Both the position numbers and the translations under genes were made by a program. From Betaproteobacteria bacterium (GTDB lineage: Bacteria > Pseudomonadota > Gammaproteobacteria > Burkholderiales > Casimicrobiaceae), in NCBI GenBank assembly GCA_013298765.1, contig JAAFJA010000003.1:62001-126000 (forward strand): 64,000 bases of DNA, given 5' to 3'. Numbering within the stretch: the first letter of the stretch is position 1; each line of letters starts with the position of its first letter. A model generated the notes under the pieces. It ran no database searches. It worked only from the letters and a program-made list of their open reading frames with translations, and was not told where the DNA came from. Positions 9,294 to 18,744 of the stretch are shown piece after piece.

Positions 9294-10469
9294 ATGCCTG
9301 TCGCACCTCATCCCGTTTCTTTTTTCACTTTGCGCACGTTCATCGCAGCACGAAACACCGCGCCGCTCTTAATTGCGCTCATCGCCGCAGGCTGCGCAAC
9401 GGTTGAGCCGCAGCGAACAGGTGTTAACTATCCCGCAGAGCCGCCGCGTTCGGTGCCGCCCGCGTCGACAGGTGCGCCCGTATCTCGCGCAGATGAAGGC
9501 GATTGGCGCGCCGCCGGAAGCGGGCAAGACGCTGCGTTCGAACGCAGCGCGCTGCTTACGGACACTGTGTATCGCAACGTTGATGCCCTCTTGCAACAGG
9601 TTGAGCGATCCGGTGCGATGGGCGTAAACCGCGGCTGGGAAGCGGGAGCGCGCAAAGGCGGCGAGTGGTACATCGAAGAGCAACGCTTTGGCGACACAGT
9701 GATTGGCGCGGGCGTGAATCGAAATCGCGTCGATTTAATTGATGCGGGCTTGCGCGCGTTTGAGTGGGGCTTTCAACAACAAGCGCAGGATGGAAGTTTC
9801 GCGAGCCGCGACAATTACGTTTCAACTGCGTACTTCGTTGCTGGGGTTGCGCACGGTATTTGGCTCTTGGAAACCACGGGCTCCGCGCGTGACTTCTCGG
9901 GGCGCATCGCGACGCTGCGGCCCAAACTTGCAGCGGCCGCTCGCTGGCTCGCGAATGCGAACAACCTGAGCGCCGCTCGCCCCGCAATGGAGCAATTCAA
10001 CTCGCGCTACTTTTTGACGGGCTATGCGCTCGGCGCGGCTGCACGGGTTACCAACGAGCTCTCTCTCGCCGCCGCGGGCGATCAGCTCATTCGTGAAGGA
10101 ATCTCAAAACAAAACGCGGCTGGCTTCTTTACGGAACGCGGCGGATTTGATGTGAGCTTTCAAGGCGAAGCGCTGGTGTATCTGCTTCGCTATCACGACC
10201 ATGTTGCCAATGCCGACGCGCGACGCGTCATCGAGCCATCGCTGCGTCGAGCGCTCGCGTGGACGGAATCGCGCGTCAATCCTGCTGGCGTGATTCAAGT
10301 GGCAAACAACACGCGCACAGGTGCAAACCAAGAACGTGATCGCACCGGACAGCCGCGCCGAGTGAGCGCAGTCGCCGTGTCGCGTGCGTTCGGCCTCGCC
10401 CGCTTTGTGATTGGTGAGACGCGCTACGAAACGCTCGCGCGCACCGTCGCCACCGCGCGGCAGCCCTAG
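9294..10469 (+). CDS. Hypothetical lipoprotein, probably helical-toroid fold
   Basis: A 391-residue protein. The N-terminus has a hydrophobic segment ending in a lipobox, LIAAGC (about residues 30-35), so the mature protein probably begins with a lipid-modified Cys. The remainder contains repeated helical segments with conserved-looking Trp, Tyr and Gly positions (VNRGWEAGARKGGEWYIEEQ, FEWGFQQQAQDGSF, SRDNYVSTAYFVAGVAHGIW, NSRYFLTGYALGAAAR). That pattern is typical of alpha/alpha-toroid enzymes such as polysaccharide lyases or glycosidases. I recognise no specific family, so catalytic function is not assigned. It is 30 bases from the DUF4124 gene and may belong to the same operon. Confidence 0.55.
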   Translation: MPVAPHPVSFFTLRTFIAARNTAPLLIALIAAGCATVEPQRTGVNYPAEPPRSVPPASTGAPVSRADEGDWRAAGSGQDAAFERSALLTDTVYRNVDALLQQVERSGAMGVNRGWEAGARKGGEWYIEEQRFGDTVIGAGVNRNRVDLIDAGLRAFEWGFQQQAQDGSFASRDNYVSTAYFVAGVAHGIWLLETTGSARDFSGRIATLRPKLAAAARWLANANNLSAARPAMEQFNSRYFLTGYALGAAARVTNELSLAAAGDQLIREGISKQNAAGFFTERGGFDVSFQGEALVYLLRYHDHVANADARRVIEPSLRRALAWTESRVNPAGVIQVANNTRTGANQERDRTGQPRRVSAVAVSRAFGLARFVIGETRYETLARTVATARQP

Positions 10470-10532
10470 CAGGGCGAGCCATCGCGCGTAACCGCTAAAG
10501 CGTGTGCATGCTAACAAACAATTTTTTGTTCA

Positions 10533-10622
10533 AAGCCCCTCATTTATTTGGGCTATAGCACATCTATAAGATGCGTCGATAACTTACGATAATTGATCTT
10601 TGCCCCAATTAAACTGGGGCTT
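10533..10622 (+). repeat. REPIN-like paired-palindrome element, copy 2
   Basis: The left arm is GCCCCTCATTTATTTGGGC (10535-10553) followed by TATAGC. The right arm is GCCCCAATTAAACTGGGGC (10602-10620). Arm starts are 67 bases apart. It lies in the spacer between the lipoprotein gene and the M16 peptidase gene. Confidence 0.75.
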
Positions 10623-10762
10623 GGCGCTTATTGTCACATACAAAACTTGCGCGCCTCGACATATCGATTCGTCATACGTCGCAATTGATTGGTTCGTCTG
10701 TCATCGCACGATTAACGTACGTGCGTCACGTTTATCGCGTTCCTCACCCCACGTTGCTCCCT

Positions 10763-13528
10763 ATGAAAACTCTCCTCCGCTGGAATTTTGTTCGGTGTGT
10801 TTCGCTTGCGCTGCGCCACGCCTTCGTTGTCGTTTCCCTCGCGCTCGCACTCCCGCTCGCGATCGGCCCGATCACTGCAAACGCTTTTGACTTGCCGCGC
10901 GGCGTGGTCGCCGGCCCTTCGGTCGGCGGCATCACGGAATACAAGCTCCCCAACGGCTTAACGGTGTTGCTCTTCCCGGATGAAACGCAAGCGAAGCTCA
11001 CCGTCAACATTACCTACCTCGTTGGCTCGCGCCATGAAAACTATGGTGAAACCGGTAGCGCACACCTGCTCGAACACATGTTGTTCAAGGGCTCGCCTAA
11101 AGTGGCAGACGTCAGCGCGGAATACACCAAGCGCGGCGCGCAGTGGAACGCGATCACGCGCACCGACATCACCAATTACTACGGCGTGTTCACGGCGAAT
11201 GATGAAAACCTGAAGTTCGCGCTGATGCTCGAAGCGGATCGCATGGTCAATGCCTTTCTCAAGAAGGAAGAGCTCGACAAAGAAATGACCGTGGTCCGCA
11301 ATGAATACGAAGCGGGCGAGAACCAGCCGATTCAGGTGATCGGCAAGCGACTGTTCGCGATTGCCTACGATTGGCACAACTACGGTCAACTGCCGATTGG
11401 CAATCGTGCTGACATCGAAAACGTAGACATTGAGCGGTTGCGCGCGTTCTACAAAACCTACTATCAACCCGATAACGCAGTGCTGTTGATCGCGGGGAAA
11501 TTTAATCCCGCGCTCGCCATCGCAACTGTGGCTCAGGAATTCGGCGCAATTCCAAAGCCAACGCGTACGCTCCCGAAACTCAACACCGTCGAGCCGACGC
11601 AAGACGGTGAACGAAGCGTGACGATTCGTCGCAAGGGCGAGATCCAAATCCTTGCGGCAGCGTATCGGGTACCAGGCGCACTTCATCCCGACACACGCGC
11701 GCTCAGCTATGCGATGAACATTCTGGGGCACACGCCATCAGGCCGCTTGCATAAAAAACTTGTGGAAACGCAGAAAGCGGTGGGCACGGGCGCGCAAACA
11801 CTTTCCTACGTCGATCCGCATCCGACGCTGTTGTTTGCCGTTCAAAAGGCGGGCGAAAACATCGAAAGCCTTCGCGACGACTTCGTGCGCGAAATCGAGG
11901 CGCTTGCATCCACGCCACCGACAGCCGAAGAGATGGCGCGTGCGCGCCAAATCATCGATAACGGCTTTGAGGTAACGCTGGCTCAGGCCGATCGCGTCGG
12001 TCTCGGACTTTCGAGCTTTATTGCGCTCGGCGATTGGCGATTGTTCTTTTGGGGCCGCGAGGCGATGAAAGAAGTGACCGCTGAACAAGTGCAACAAGCG
12101 GCAGCGAAGTACTTAATTCGCGACAACCGCTCGCTCGCGATCTTCGTGCCGGAAAACGATGCCAAGCGGGCAGAAGTGCCCGCCGCGCCCGACGCGAAAA
12201 CGGTGCTTGCCAACTGGAAGCCCACGGTGCAAGTGGCGCAAGGTGAAGCCTTTGAAGCAAGCGCAAAGAACATCGATACGCGCACGCAATTCGCGCAAAT
12301 CGGCAATGTGAAAGTGGCGCTTTTGCCAAAGAAAACGCGCGGCGAAACCGTGCAAGTTCGCATCAATTTCAAATCTGGCAATGAGCAATCACTGACCGGC
12401 AGGAACGATGATTTATCGCTTGCGCGGGGCTTGCTCACGATGGGCAGCAGCCAATTTAGTCGCGCGCAAATTGCCGACGAAATTCAGAAGCGGAAGATTC
12501 GTGGTGGCATCACCGGATTCGAAACGACCAAGCCTGAATTGCTTGGCGCACTCGAATTCGCAGCGCACGTAATGCGCGGACCGGCATTCCCCGCCAACGA
12601 GCTTGAGCAGATTCGCAAGAGCGCGCTCGCAAGCATCGAGCTTTCGAAATCCGATCCCGCCGCACGCGCTTCACAGCGTATGTCACGCCACTTCAACGCG
12701 CATCCGAAAGGCCATCCGTTTTACGTGGCGAGCAGTGAAGAGCAAGAGGAATACATCAAAACTTTCTCTCGCGACAATCTCGCAAAAGCGTATTCGGACT
12801 TCGCGGGTGCGAGCGCGGGTGAGATCGTGATCGTGGGCGATTTCGATCCGAAAGAAGTCATCGGCGCGCTCAACAAGGCGTTTGCCACATGGCCGAGCAA
12901 AGCGCCGTACACCCGCATTCCGCAGCGCCTTGCACAACCAGCGGCGATCAACGAATGGATCGACACGCCCGATAAGGAAAACGCAACGATTCAAATGCGC
13001 ACGGCCTTCGCGTTGAAACGTGACGATCCCGACTACCCTGCGCTTTGGGTGGCCAATGAAATCATGGGCTCCGGCGCCATCGATTCGCGCTTGATGGCGC
13101 GCTTACGCGGCAAAGACGGGCTGACTTACGGCATCGGATCCTCATTCACCGCAGGCATCTACGACGCGGTGGGTTCGTGGGGCGTGAACGGCATCGCTGC
13201 GCCGCAAAACGTAGAGAAAGCAGTCGCCGCGATCCTTGAAGAAATCAACAAAGCACGCGATACAGGTTTCACCGCAGAGGAAGTCGCGCGAATTAAATCG
13301 GGCGTTCGCGCGAGCTACGATCAGCAATACGCAAGCGATGGCTCGGTCGCCTCAATGTGGCTTGATCGCCTTGATCGCGGATTGAAATTTGCCGACTACG
13401 AGACTTTCATCGCGAAAGTACAAGCGGTCACCCCCGAGCAAGCGCGCGATGCGTTTCGTAAATTCGTTGATCCCGCGAAGCTCTCGATTGTGAAAGCGGG
13501 GGATAGGAAGAAAGCTACGGCGAAGTAA
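10763..13528 (+). CDS. M16 family zinc metallopeptidase (two fused M16 units)
   Basis: An exported protease of the pitrilysin/insulinase family, 921 residues from the chosen start. A start 44 codons further upstream (10631) is open, but only the ATG at 10763 begins a normal signal peptide (MKTLLRWNFVRC, hydrophobic core to about residue 40). The inverted zinc motif HLLEH (His101, Glu104, His105) is intact in the first unit and is followed by the distal Glu region VVRNEYEAGENQP. The second half (from about residue 500) repeats the fold without the zinc motif (GEIVIVGDFDP, ANEIMGSGAIDSRL, RGKDGLTYGIGSSF), as in single-chain M16 enzymes. It probably acts in the periplasm on peptides. Confidence 0.9.
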   Translation: MKTLLRWNFVRCVSLALRHAFVVVSLALALPLAIGPITANAFDLPRGVVAGPSVGGITEYKLPNGLTVLLFPDETQAKLTVNITYLVGSRHENYGETGSAHLLEHMLFKGSPKVADVSAEYTKRGAQWNAITRTDITNYYGVFTANDENLKFALMLEADRMVNAFLKKEELDKEMTVVRNEYEAGENQPIQVIGKRLFAIAYDWHNYGQLPIGNRADIENVDIERLRAFYKTYYQPDNAVLLIAGKFNPALAIATVAQEFGAIPKPTRTLPKLNTVEPTQDGERSVTIRRKGEIQILAAAYRVPGALHPDTRALSYAMNILGHTPSGRLHKKLVETQKAVGTGAQTLSYVDPHPTLLFAVQKAGENIESLRDDFVREIEALASTPPTAEEMARARQIIDNGFEVTLAQADRVGLGLSSFIALGDWRLFFWGREAMKEVTAEQVQQAAAKYLIRDNRSLAIFVPENDAKRAEVPAAPDAKTVLANWKPTVQVAQGEAFEASAKNIDTRTQFAQIGNVKVALLPKKTRGETVQVRINFKSGNEQSLTGRNDDLSLARGLLTMGSSQFSRAQIADEIQKRKIRGGITGFETTKPELLGALEFAAHVMRGPAFPANELEQIRKSALASIELSKSDPAARASQRMSRHFNAHPKGHPFYVASSEEQEEYIKTFSRDNLAKAYSDFAGASAGEIVIVGDFDPKEVIGALNKAFATWPSKAPYTRIPQRLAQPAAINEWIDTPDKENATIQMRTAFALKRDDPDYPALWVANEIMGSGAIDSRLMARLRGKDGLTYGIGSSFTAGIYDAVGSWGVNGIAAPQNVEKAVAAILEEINKARDTGFTAEEVARIKSGVRASYDQQYASDGSVASMWLDRLDRGLKFADYETFIAKVQAVTPEQARDAFRKFVDPAKLSIVKAGDRKKATAK

Positions 13529-13766
13529 TTCAAGCGGGTGTTTCGATAGCCGGTGAGCTGCATAAGGCTCACCCGTTGTCACGACGCAATGCTTTGACTT
13601 CGAGAGTCGATCGCCCGTTGAAATAAACTGCGCCGTGCGTGATTAACGACGCTGGATTGCAGCGTTAGCGATGAAGAAGTGACGCGCGATAAATCGTCGT
13701 TGTAGCGCACTGCAAGCGGCGCTGAATTGCGGAAATCGCAACGAACAGCCAGTGTCGGATGCAACC
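13529..13766. other. Convergent intergenic region
   Basis: This lies between the ends of the M16 gene (plus) and the HNH gene (minus). A weak hairpin, GGTGAGC (13552-13558) with GCTCACC (13567-13573), could end the M16 transcript but lacks a T run. I see no gene. Confidence 0.35.
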
Positions 13767-14387
13767 CTAAAGAACCGGCACCTGTCCAGTCATGACCGCA
13801 AGTTCCTCGTGACATCTGGCGAGCTCACGCGCGAGCGCTTGCTGCTCCGTATCGAAATCCGCTTGACTGACTTTGCCTGCATTTTTGTGTCGTCGAAGAG
13901 TTCGCAACTTAACCTCTATTGACTTGGCATCAGACTGGGCGCGCTTGATAAGGCTAACCATAAGAGCTCTAGTCTTCGCCAGAACAGGATCATTGAGGTT
14001 CAGTCGGCGTATCGCGTATTCCCCGTGCTTGGTACGAGCCCTGACGGTACCGTCGACAACGCGCAAGTGATCCGTCATGATGTGGTCACAAGGGTTCGGA
14101 ATGTATGGCTTTTCGGGGTCAGCGGGCCAGTACGACGCTTTACGCCGATTGCACTTTGAGCAACAGTGATACAGGTTGGAATAGGTCGATGACAGTCCGG
14201 GGAAGATTGACTTCGGACGGTAGTGATCGATGCTGAAATCGCCGAAGAGCGTATCCGGGTGGCGACAATAGGCGCAAATTCTCGCAAAGTCGCGCTGCAG
14301 GTAAGGCCGGTAGCGTTGGTAGTCGGAGAACTGCGGTGGTGACTCGCGTCGGTTGTGCTTGGCGCGCGGGTAGGTGAACGCGTTCAT
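13767..14387 (-). CDS. HNH endonuclease, third gene of a putative defence cassette
   Basis: A 206-residue protein with a complete HNH/treble-clef core in its first 90 residues: CAYC (first zinc pair), IDHYRPKS (the catalytic His following the Asp), then NLYHCCSKCNRRKASYW (Asn, second zinc pair and the distal region). The Cys pairs and the 'DHYRPKS..P' string resemble TIGR02646/PtuB-like HNH nucleases used as effectors in anti-phage systems. Residues 130-200 are helical and charged. It starts 2 bases after the stop of the middle gene, so the three minus-strand genes 15636-13767 form one tightly coupled operon. Predicted function: metal-dependent DNA or RNA cleavage. Confidence 0.8.
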   Translation of the reverse strand: MNAFTYPRAKHNRRESPPQFSDYQRYRPYLQRDFARICAYCRHPDTLFGDFSIDHYRPKSIFPGLSSTYSNLYHCCSKCNRRKASYWPADPEKPYIPNPCDHIMTDHLRVVDGTVRARTKHGEYAIRRLNLNDPVLAKTRALMVSLIKRAQSDAKSIEVKLRTLRRHKNAGKVSQADFDTEQQALARELARCHEELAVMTGQVPVL

Positions 14388-14389
14388 TC

Positions 14390-14866
14390 TCAGAACCCGA
14401 ATCGCTCCTCAAATCTTCTAAGATTTTGCTGCCGTTGTTCGGCGCTTCGAACCAGCTGATCGATTAAATCAAGATGAGCGACTGTTACGCGAGCGTCGAG
14501 CTTCTCCAATCGTTCCGTGAGTAAATCCAAGCGTGCTTGCAACTCGACCGAGTCTTTCCCGGAATCTTGGAGCGCGAACAGCCGAGCTCGTTGATCGGCG
14601 ACACGCTCAATGTCCCCGGATACATGCGAACTAGCACCGCCGTGTTGAGCAGCGTGTGTAACGGCAGGCGTTACTTCGACCGGCTGAGTCATGTCAAGCG
14701 CGGCACCGGCTTCGAACACCAAAAGCGACGCAGCGGCCGACACTGCAAGTTGCCTGCCAAGTTCTGGGCGGTTCCGCTTCCCGATAGATGCTCGAGATGT
14801 TTCGAGAGGCACGAGGGCGCGCGGCTGCTCGCTGTTGGTGAAATCAATGTCGATGTTTGTCAACAT
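14390..14866 (-). CDS. Small unknown protein with C-terminal coiled coil, middle gene of the cassette
   Basis: A 158-residue protein I do not recognise. Residues 1-35 are polar. Residues 38-58 are weakly hydrophobic (RQLAVSAAASLLVFEAGAAL) and could be a membrane or packing helix. From about 85 the sequence is a strongly charged heptad-like helix (LQARLDLLTERLEKLDARV, then LIDQLVRSAEQRQQNLRRFE), a likely coiled coil. The start ATG lies 2 bases after the stop of the upstream TIGR04255-like gene, and its ribosome site (AGGAAG) overlaps that gene's end. It may bridge or anchor its neighbours. Reality of the gene rests on its coupling and coding length rather than on a known family. Confidence 0.6.
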   Translation of the reverse strand: MLTNIDIDFTNSEQPRALVPLETSRASIGKRNRPELGRQLAVSAAASLLVFEAGAALDMTQPVEVTPAVTHAAQHGGASSHVSGDIERVADQRARLFALQDSGKDSVELQARLDLLTERLEKLDARVTVAHLDLIDQLVRSAEQRQQNLRRFEERFGF

Positions 14867-14868
14867 CT

Positions 14869-15636
14869 TTACTTCCTTGTCTTCGCCAGCGCATCCCTGC
14901 CCTTATCGCCAAGCGACCAATAAAACAGGTTATAAGCGTGTTGGTTCAATCTCGGGAGCAGCTCGCGCACTTCCGCGATCGGCACGTTGGGCCGGCTCAT
15001 GTCGCAGTCGATCGCATACGCAGGCTTATGCAGGAATTCTTCATCGACTTTAAACCCATGCTGTAGCACATAGGAGCCATCAACGGTCCTGCCAACAATG
15101 CGCCCAACATGTTCGGTCGGCGCGCCGAAGGCTCCGTCCGAAAGCGCTCCAACCAACGCGCGATTGATTAAGCCGATGATGCGCCCATCTTCGAAAGGGA
15201 TGCGGTTCGAATAACGAAGGCCAACGCGAGTGAAAAACGGCGCATCAATCACCGGTTCAGCCGCTTCGACGATCACTACGAGACGGGCAAGGAAGTCATC
15301 GAACGTGGTGTAGTTGGTGGTCTGCAGGACAACAGCCTCCTGGCGAAGGGACACTGTCCAGTCGCCATTTGGGGACCGGAACTCGTGTTGCCGGGTAGGC
15401 GTTGCGTCACCCGCCCCTAGCGCGTACGTCTGAGCCGCCTGATGATGAGGATACGTGTGTCGGACGGCCTTTAGAAACGATGGCGGCGGACGCGCATCGT
15501 CAAGGTCCGGCAACGTCGGGAACCGGAGTTCACAAACCGCAAACTTGATATAGCCCCGCCCAAAATGACCAATTTCGGCGTGCGGCACGTTCAACGGCGC
15601 GAGCTGCTCGTCCTCTTGTGTGGCGTCCATAGACAA
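14869..15636 (-). CDS. TIGR04255-like protein, first gene of the cassette
   Basis: A 255-residue protein with the features I associate with the sporadic TIGR04255 family: an N-terminal 'GYIKFAVCELRFPTLPDL' beta strand, the middle 'WTVSLRQEAVVLQTTNYTTF..F' segment, and 'VGLRYSNRIPF', followed by a C-terminal half with YVLQHGFKVDEE and 'IDCDMSRPNVP..E'. The function of this family is not established as far as I know. It occurs patchily, consistent with an accessory or conflict system. Here it heads an operon with a coiled-coil protein and an HNH nuclease, separated by 2-base gaps, which suggests it may be the sensor or regulatory component. Confidence 0.7.
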   Translation of the reverse strand: MSMDATQEDEQLAPLNVPHAEIGHFGRGYIKFAVCELRFPTLPDLDDARPPPSFLKAVRHTYPHHQAAQTYALGAGDATPTRQHEFRSPNGDWTVSLRQEAVVLQTTNYTTFDDFLARLVVIVEAAEPVIDAPFFTRVGLRYSNRIPFEDGRIIGLINRALVGALSDGAFGAPTEHVGRIVGRTVDGSYVLQHGFKVDEEFLHKPAYAIDCDMSRPNVPIAEVRELLPRLNQHAYNLFYWSLGDKGRDALAKTRK

Positions 15637-15915
15637 ATGGTGGGATGCGGTCGCTCGCGTCGAAGCCAGCCGGGAAGACCTAAAGATGAGAGTCTAGCAG
15701 TAGTGTGCTACGTGCACCACTACAGCGCCCATTGCACAACTACTCCACGCAAGGTCACAGTTCATCCCGGTTGATCCCGCCCGCTCATTCCGGTTTGCTA
15801 TGAATTTATCTGGATCGGGTTCACGATGACGGCGGTTTAGGGCGCGCGGCCTCTCTATCTCGTTGCTGAGCGACGCGGCACGAGCAGCGGACAGAGTAGT
15901 TGACACTTTCATCAA
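15637..15915. other. Promoter region of the three-gene cassette
   Basis: About 280 bases upstream of the TIGR04255-like gene. I see no gene supported by coding features. It presumably carries the cassette's promoter; no operator palindrome stands out. Confidence 0.3.
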
Positions 15916-16003
15916 CGGCCCATTTAAATAAGGGTCGTAAGTTTATTAGGTGCTTAGTTGAAACGACAGCTAATGAAGCGCGTTGCCCAGTTTAACTGGG
16001 CGA
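15916..16003 (+). repeat. REPIN-like paired-palindrome element, copy 3
   Basis: The left arm is GGCCCATTTAAATAAGGGTC (15917-15935). The right arm is TTGCCCAGTTTAACTGGGC (to 16001). Arm starts are 67 bases apart. The right arm sits 19 bases beyond the glmU stop and could also act in ending that transcript. Confidence 0.75.
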
Positions 16004-16021
16004 CTAACAACATATATCGTT

Positions 16022-17410
16022 TCAACGCTTCGGTATTTTCTGGGGACGTTTCCAGTTCGGAATGGAAAGCTGCTTCCCGCGCGCCACCGTGAGCGCGCCG
16101 GGTTCGGTGCTTTTGGTGATGGTGCTACCGCCGCCGACGGTGCCGCCCGCGCCGATGGTGACTGGTGCGACCAAAACGCAGTTGCTGCCAACGTGCACAT
16201 CGGCCTCGATGGTCGTGCGGTGTTTGTTTGCGCCGTCGTAATTTGCGGTGATTGCGCCCGCGCCGTAGTTCACGCGCTCGCCGACCGTGGCGTCGCCCAA
16301 GTACGCAAGATGATTGGCCTTCGCGCCTTTGGCGAGCGTTGAATTTTTCACCTCGACAAAGTTTCCGATGTGAACTTCTGATCCGAGCTCGGCACCGGGG
16401 CGAAGCCTTGCGAACGGGCCGATCAATGCGCCCTCGCCCACGTTTGCGCCTTCGATGTGGCACATGGGATGGATCACCGCATTAGCGGCAATCGTTGCAT
16501 TTTTGACTACGCAGTTCGCTCCGATTTTCACGTTGTCGCCGAGCGTGACATCGCCTTCAAACACGCAGTTCACATCAATTTCGACGTCGCTGCCGCACCT
16601 GAGCGTGCCGCGAATGTCGATGCGGTGTGGATCGATCACGGTGACGCCATCACGCATCAGTGTCTCGGCTTGTTGATGCTGAAACGCGCATTCAAGCGCA
16701 GCAAGCTGAATCTTGTCATTCACACCCGCGATCTCCGTTTCGCCGCCATCGGGTTGAGTCGTTGCGATTGCTAGGCCGTCGACAGAGGCCATCGCGATCA
16801 CGTCAGTCAGATAAAGCTCGCCTTGCGCGTTTTTTGGTTCGAGTTGGGTGAGCGCGCGGCGCAGCCACGCGGTGGGTGCGCACATGATCGCGGTGTTCAT
16901 TTCATGAATCGCGAGCATGGCCTGATCGTTCGCCGCAAGCGCGTCTTTATGCTCAACGATCTTGATGACCTCGCCCGCATCGTTTCTCACGATGCGCCCA
17001 TACCCCGTTGGGTCAGCCACGTGGCAGGTCAGCAGTGCAAAGGTCTTGTCGTTAGCGAGCGCCACGAGTTTTTTGAGCGTTTCCGTTTGAATGAGCGGCG
17101 TGTCGCCCGACAGGATCATCGTGACGCCGCCATCGGCGATCGGTGCGATGCCCACGGCGGTTGCGTGACCCGTGCCGTTTTGTGGCGATTGGATCGTGAA
17201 TTCAAGTTCGCTCCGCCCGGCAAACGCCACCTTTACCTCCTCCGCGCCGTGGCCAATGACGACCACGGTTTTCTTCGGTCGCAGCGCGGCAACGCTCGCC
17301 AGAGAGTGCTCGAGAAGCGGCCGGCCTGCCAACGGCTGCAACACTTTCGGAAGGCGCGATTTCATTCGCGTACCCTTTCCGGCGGCTAAAACAATGACTG
17401 AAATGTCCAT
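16022..17410 (-). CDS. glmU: Bifunctional UDP-GlcNAc pyrophosphorylase / glucosamine-1-phosphate acetyltransferase
   Basis: GlmU makes UDP-N-acetylglucosamine, the precursor of peptidoglycan and LPS, in the cytoplasm. It acetylates glucosamine-1-phosphate in the C-terminal domain and then transfers UMP in the N-terminal domain. The N-terminal nucleotidyltransferase signature is at residues 8-22 (LAAGKGTRMKSRLPK). The C-terminal half shows left-handed beta-helix hexapeptides (ALIGPFARLRPGAELG, VHIGNFVEVKNS) and the catalytic loop region AKANHLAYLGDATVG, NYGAGAITANYDG. The frame is open 41 codons upstream (to 17533), but the ATG at 17410 gives the usual MDISVIVLAAGKG start and the normal length (462 aa). 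It is divergent from the phosphonate-type transporter operon. Confidence 0.97.
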   Translation of the reverse strand: MDISVIVLAAGKGTRMKSRLPKVLQPLAGRPLLEHSLASVAALRPKKTVVVIGHGAEEVKVAFAGRSELEFTIQSPQNGTGHATAVGIAPIADGGVTMILSGDTPLIQTETLKKLVALANDKTFALLTCHVADPTGYGRIVRNDAGEVIKIVEHKDALAANDQAMLAIHEMNTAIMCAPTAWLRRALTQLEPKNAQGELYLTDVIAMASVDGLAIATTQPDGGETEIAGVNDKIQLAALECAFQHQQAETLMRDGVTVIDPHRIDIRGTLRCGSDVEIDVNCVFEGDVTLGDNVKIGANCVVKNATIAANAVIHPMCHIEGANVGEGALIGPFARLRPGAELGSEVHIGNFVEVKNSTLAKGAKANHLAYLGDATVGERVNYGAGAITANYDGANKHRTTIEADVHVGSNCVLVAPVTIGAGGTVGGGSTITKSTEPGALTVARGKQLSIPNWKRPQKIPKR

Positions 17411-17550
17411 GCAACGACTCTTGGCTACAAACGAAGATTGTTCGACTCGCTCGGGATTGTACGAAGCGTACGCCGCGCGAAAAATGCCTATACTGGACGA
17501 CAAATTATCAGATGTGCGCAGCCATTCGCGCACCGATCAAAGGAGAGATC

Positions 17551-18558
17551 ATGAAAACGATGTTTCGCTTGCTGGGCGTCGCCGCAGCAGCCTCACTACT
17601 GAGCGGCGCCGTTACTGCGCAGGCGGCCTGCAAAAACCGCGGTGAACTCGACACCAATTACTGCGACGAAAACGGCGATTTGGTCGCCGATTTGCCGAAA
17701 GATCAAAAGAAGTGGAAAAACCCATCGACCTTGGTCTGGGCGTACACGCCGGTTGAAGACCCTGCCGTTTACGAAAAAATCTTCGCGCCGTTTACCGCTC
17801 ACTTGGCGAAATGCACCGACAAAAAAGTCGTGTTCTTCCAGGTGCAATCAAACGCTGCTGAAATCGAAGCGATGCGCTCGGGGCGCTTGCATGTTGCGGG
17901 GTTCTCAACGGGGCCAACCGCGTTTGCGGTAAACGTTGCCGGTGCGGTCCCGTTTGCGGTGAAAGGCTACGAGAAAGATTTTCAGGGCTACAACCTGATC
18001 GTCGTGACCAAAGCTTCGGGCAATATTCGCACGATGGCCGATTTGAAGGGCAAGAAGGTCGCGCACACCTCGCCATCGTCGAACAGCGGCAACATGGCGC
18101 CGCGCGCGCTCTTCCCGAAAGAGGGCGTCACTCCCGAGAAAGACTACACGGTGGTTTATTCCGGCAAACACGATCAGTCGATTCTCGGCGTGCTCAAAGG
18201 CGACTATGACGCAGCACCCGTTGCGAGCGATGTGTACGAACGCATGGTGCGTCGTGGGCAGGTGAAAGACAGCGATTTCCGCATTGTTTACCGAAGCAAG
18301 AAGTTCCCCACATCGAGCTTTGCGCATGCGCACGATCTCGATCCGAAACTCGCTGACAAAGTGCTTTCGTGCTTCTATGACTATCGCTTCAATGACGAGA
18401 TGAAAAAAGCCTTCGACGGCGCAGATCGCTTCTTCCCGATTAACTACAAAACGACTTGGGCTCCTGTGCGCGACGTCGCGGCTGCAGGCGGCGAGTCATT
18501 CGGCAAAGCGGCTTATCAGAAGGAAGCTGAGCGCGAGGCGGCGGCGAAGAAGAAGTAA
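17551..18558 (+). CDS. phnD: PhnD-type phosphonate/phosphite ABC transporter substrate-binding protein
   Basis: A periplasmic binding protein of 335 residues. Its signal peptide ends at about residue 26 (LLSGAVTAQAA). The family signature is clear: 'GRLHVAGFSTGPTAFAV' (the ligand-contacting loop), 'LIVVTKASGNIRTMADLKGK' and the phosphate-contacting 'AHTSPSSNSG'. It should deliver an oxyanion such as a phosphonate, phosphite or phosphate to the permeases encoded just downstream (18745-21437). The start is chosen at 17551 because AAGGAGAGATC directly precedes it; an upstream ATG at 17512 lacks a signal-peptide context. No C-P lyase or phosphonatase gene is present in the window, so the actual substrate is open. 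Confidence 0.9.
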   Translation: MKTMFRLLGVAAAASLLSGAVTAQAACKNRGELDTNYCDENGDLVADLPKDQKKWKNPSTLVWAYTPVEDPAVYEKIFAPFTAHLAKCTDKKVVFFQVQSNAAEIEAMRSGRLHVAGFSTGPTAFAVNVAGAVPFAVKGYEKDFQGYNLIVVTKASGNIRTMADLKGKKVAHTSPSSNSGNMAPRALFPKEGVTPEKDYTVVYSGKHDQSILGVLKGDYDAAPVASDVYERMVRRGQVKDSDFRIVYRSKKFPTSSFAHAHDLDPKLADKVLSCFYDYRFNDEMKKAFDGADRFFPINYKTTWAPVRDVAAAGGESFGKAAYQKEAEREAAAKKK

Positions 18559-18744
18559 CGGGCTAGAGGCTTTGTCTCTTGTAGGCGCGGGCTCGACCGC
18601 GCTCCTCCTTCCATGAAAGCGACGCCAAGTCGTCGCTCACCGCACTGAGAAGGCAACGTCAAGCCGTCGCCTCGTGATCGACCGTCCAAAAGACTACTTC
18701 GGTCGCATCAATCGCTTTGTCGCATCAATCTCACCCCAGGCCCG

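Noticed and set aside
17411-17533. N-terminal extension of GlmU to 17533.
   Set aside because: The extra 41 residues are unlike GlmU and overlap the promoter region of the divergent phnD operon.
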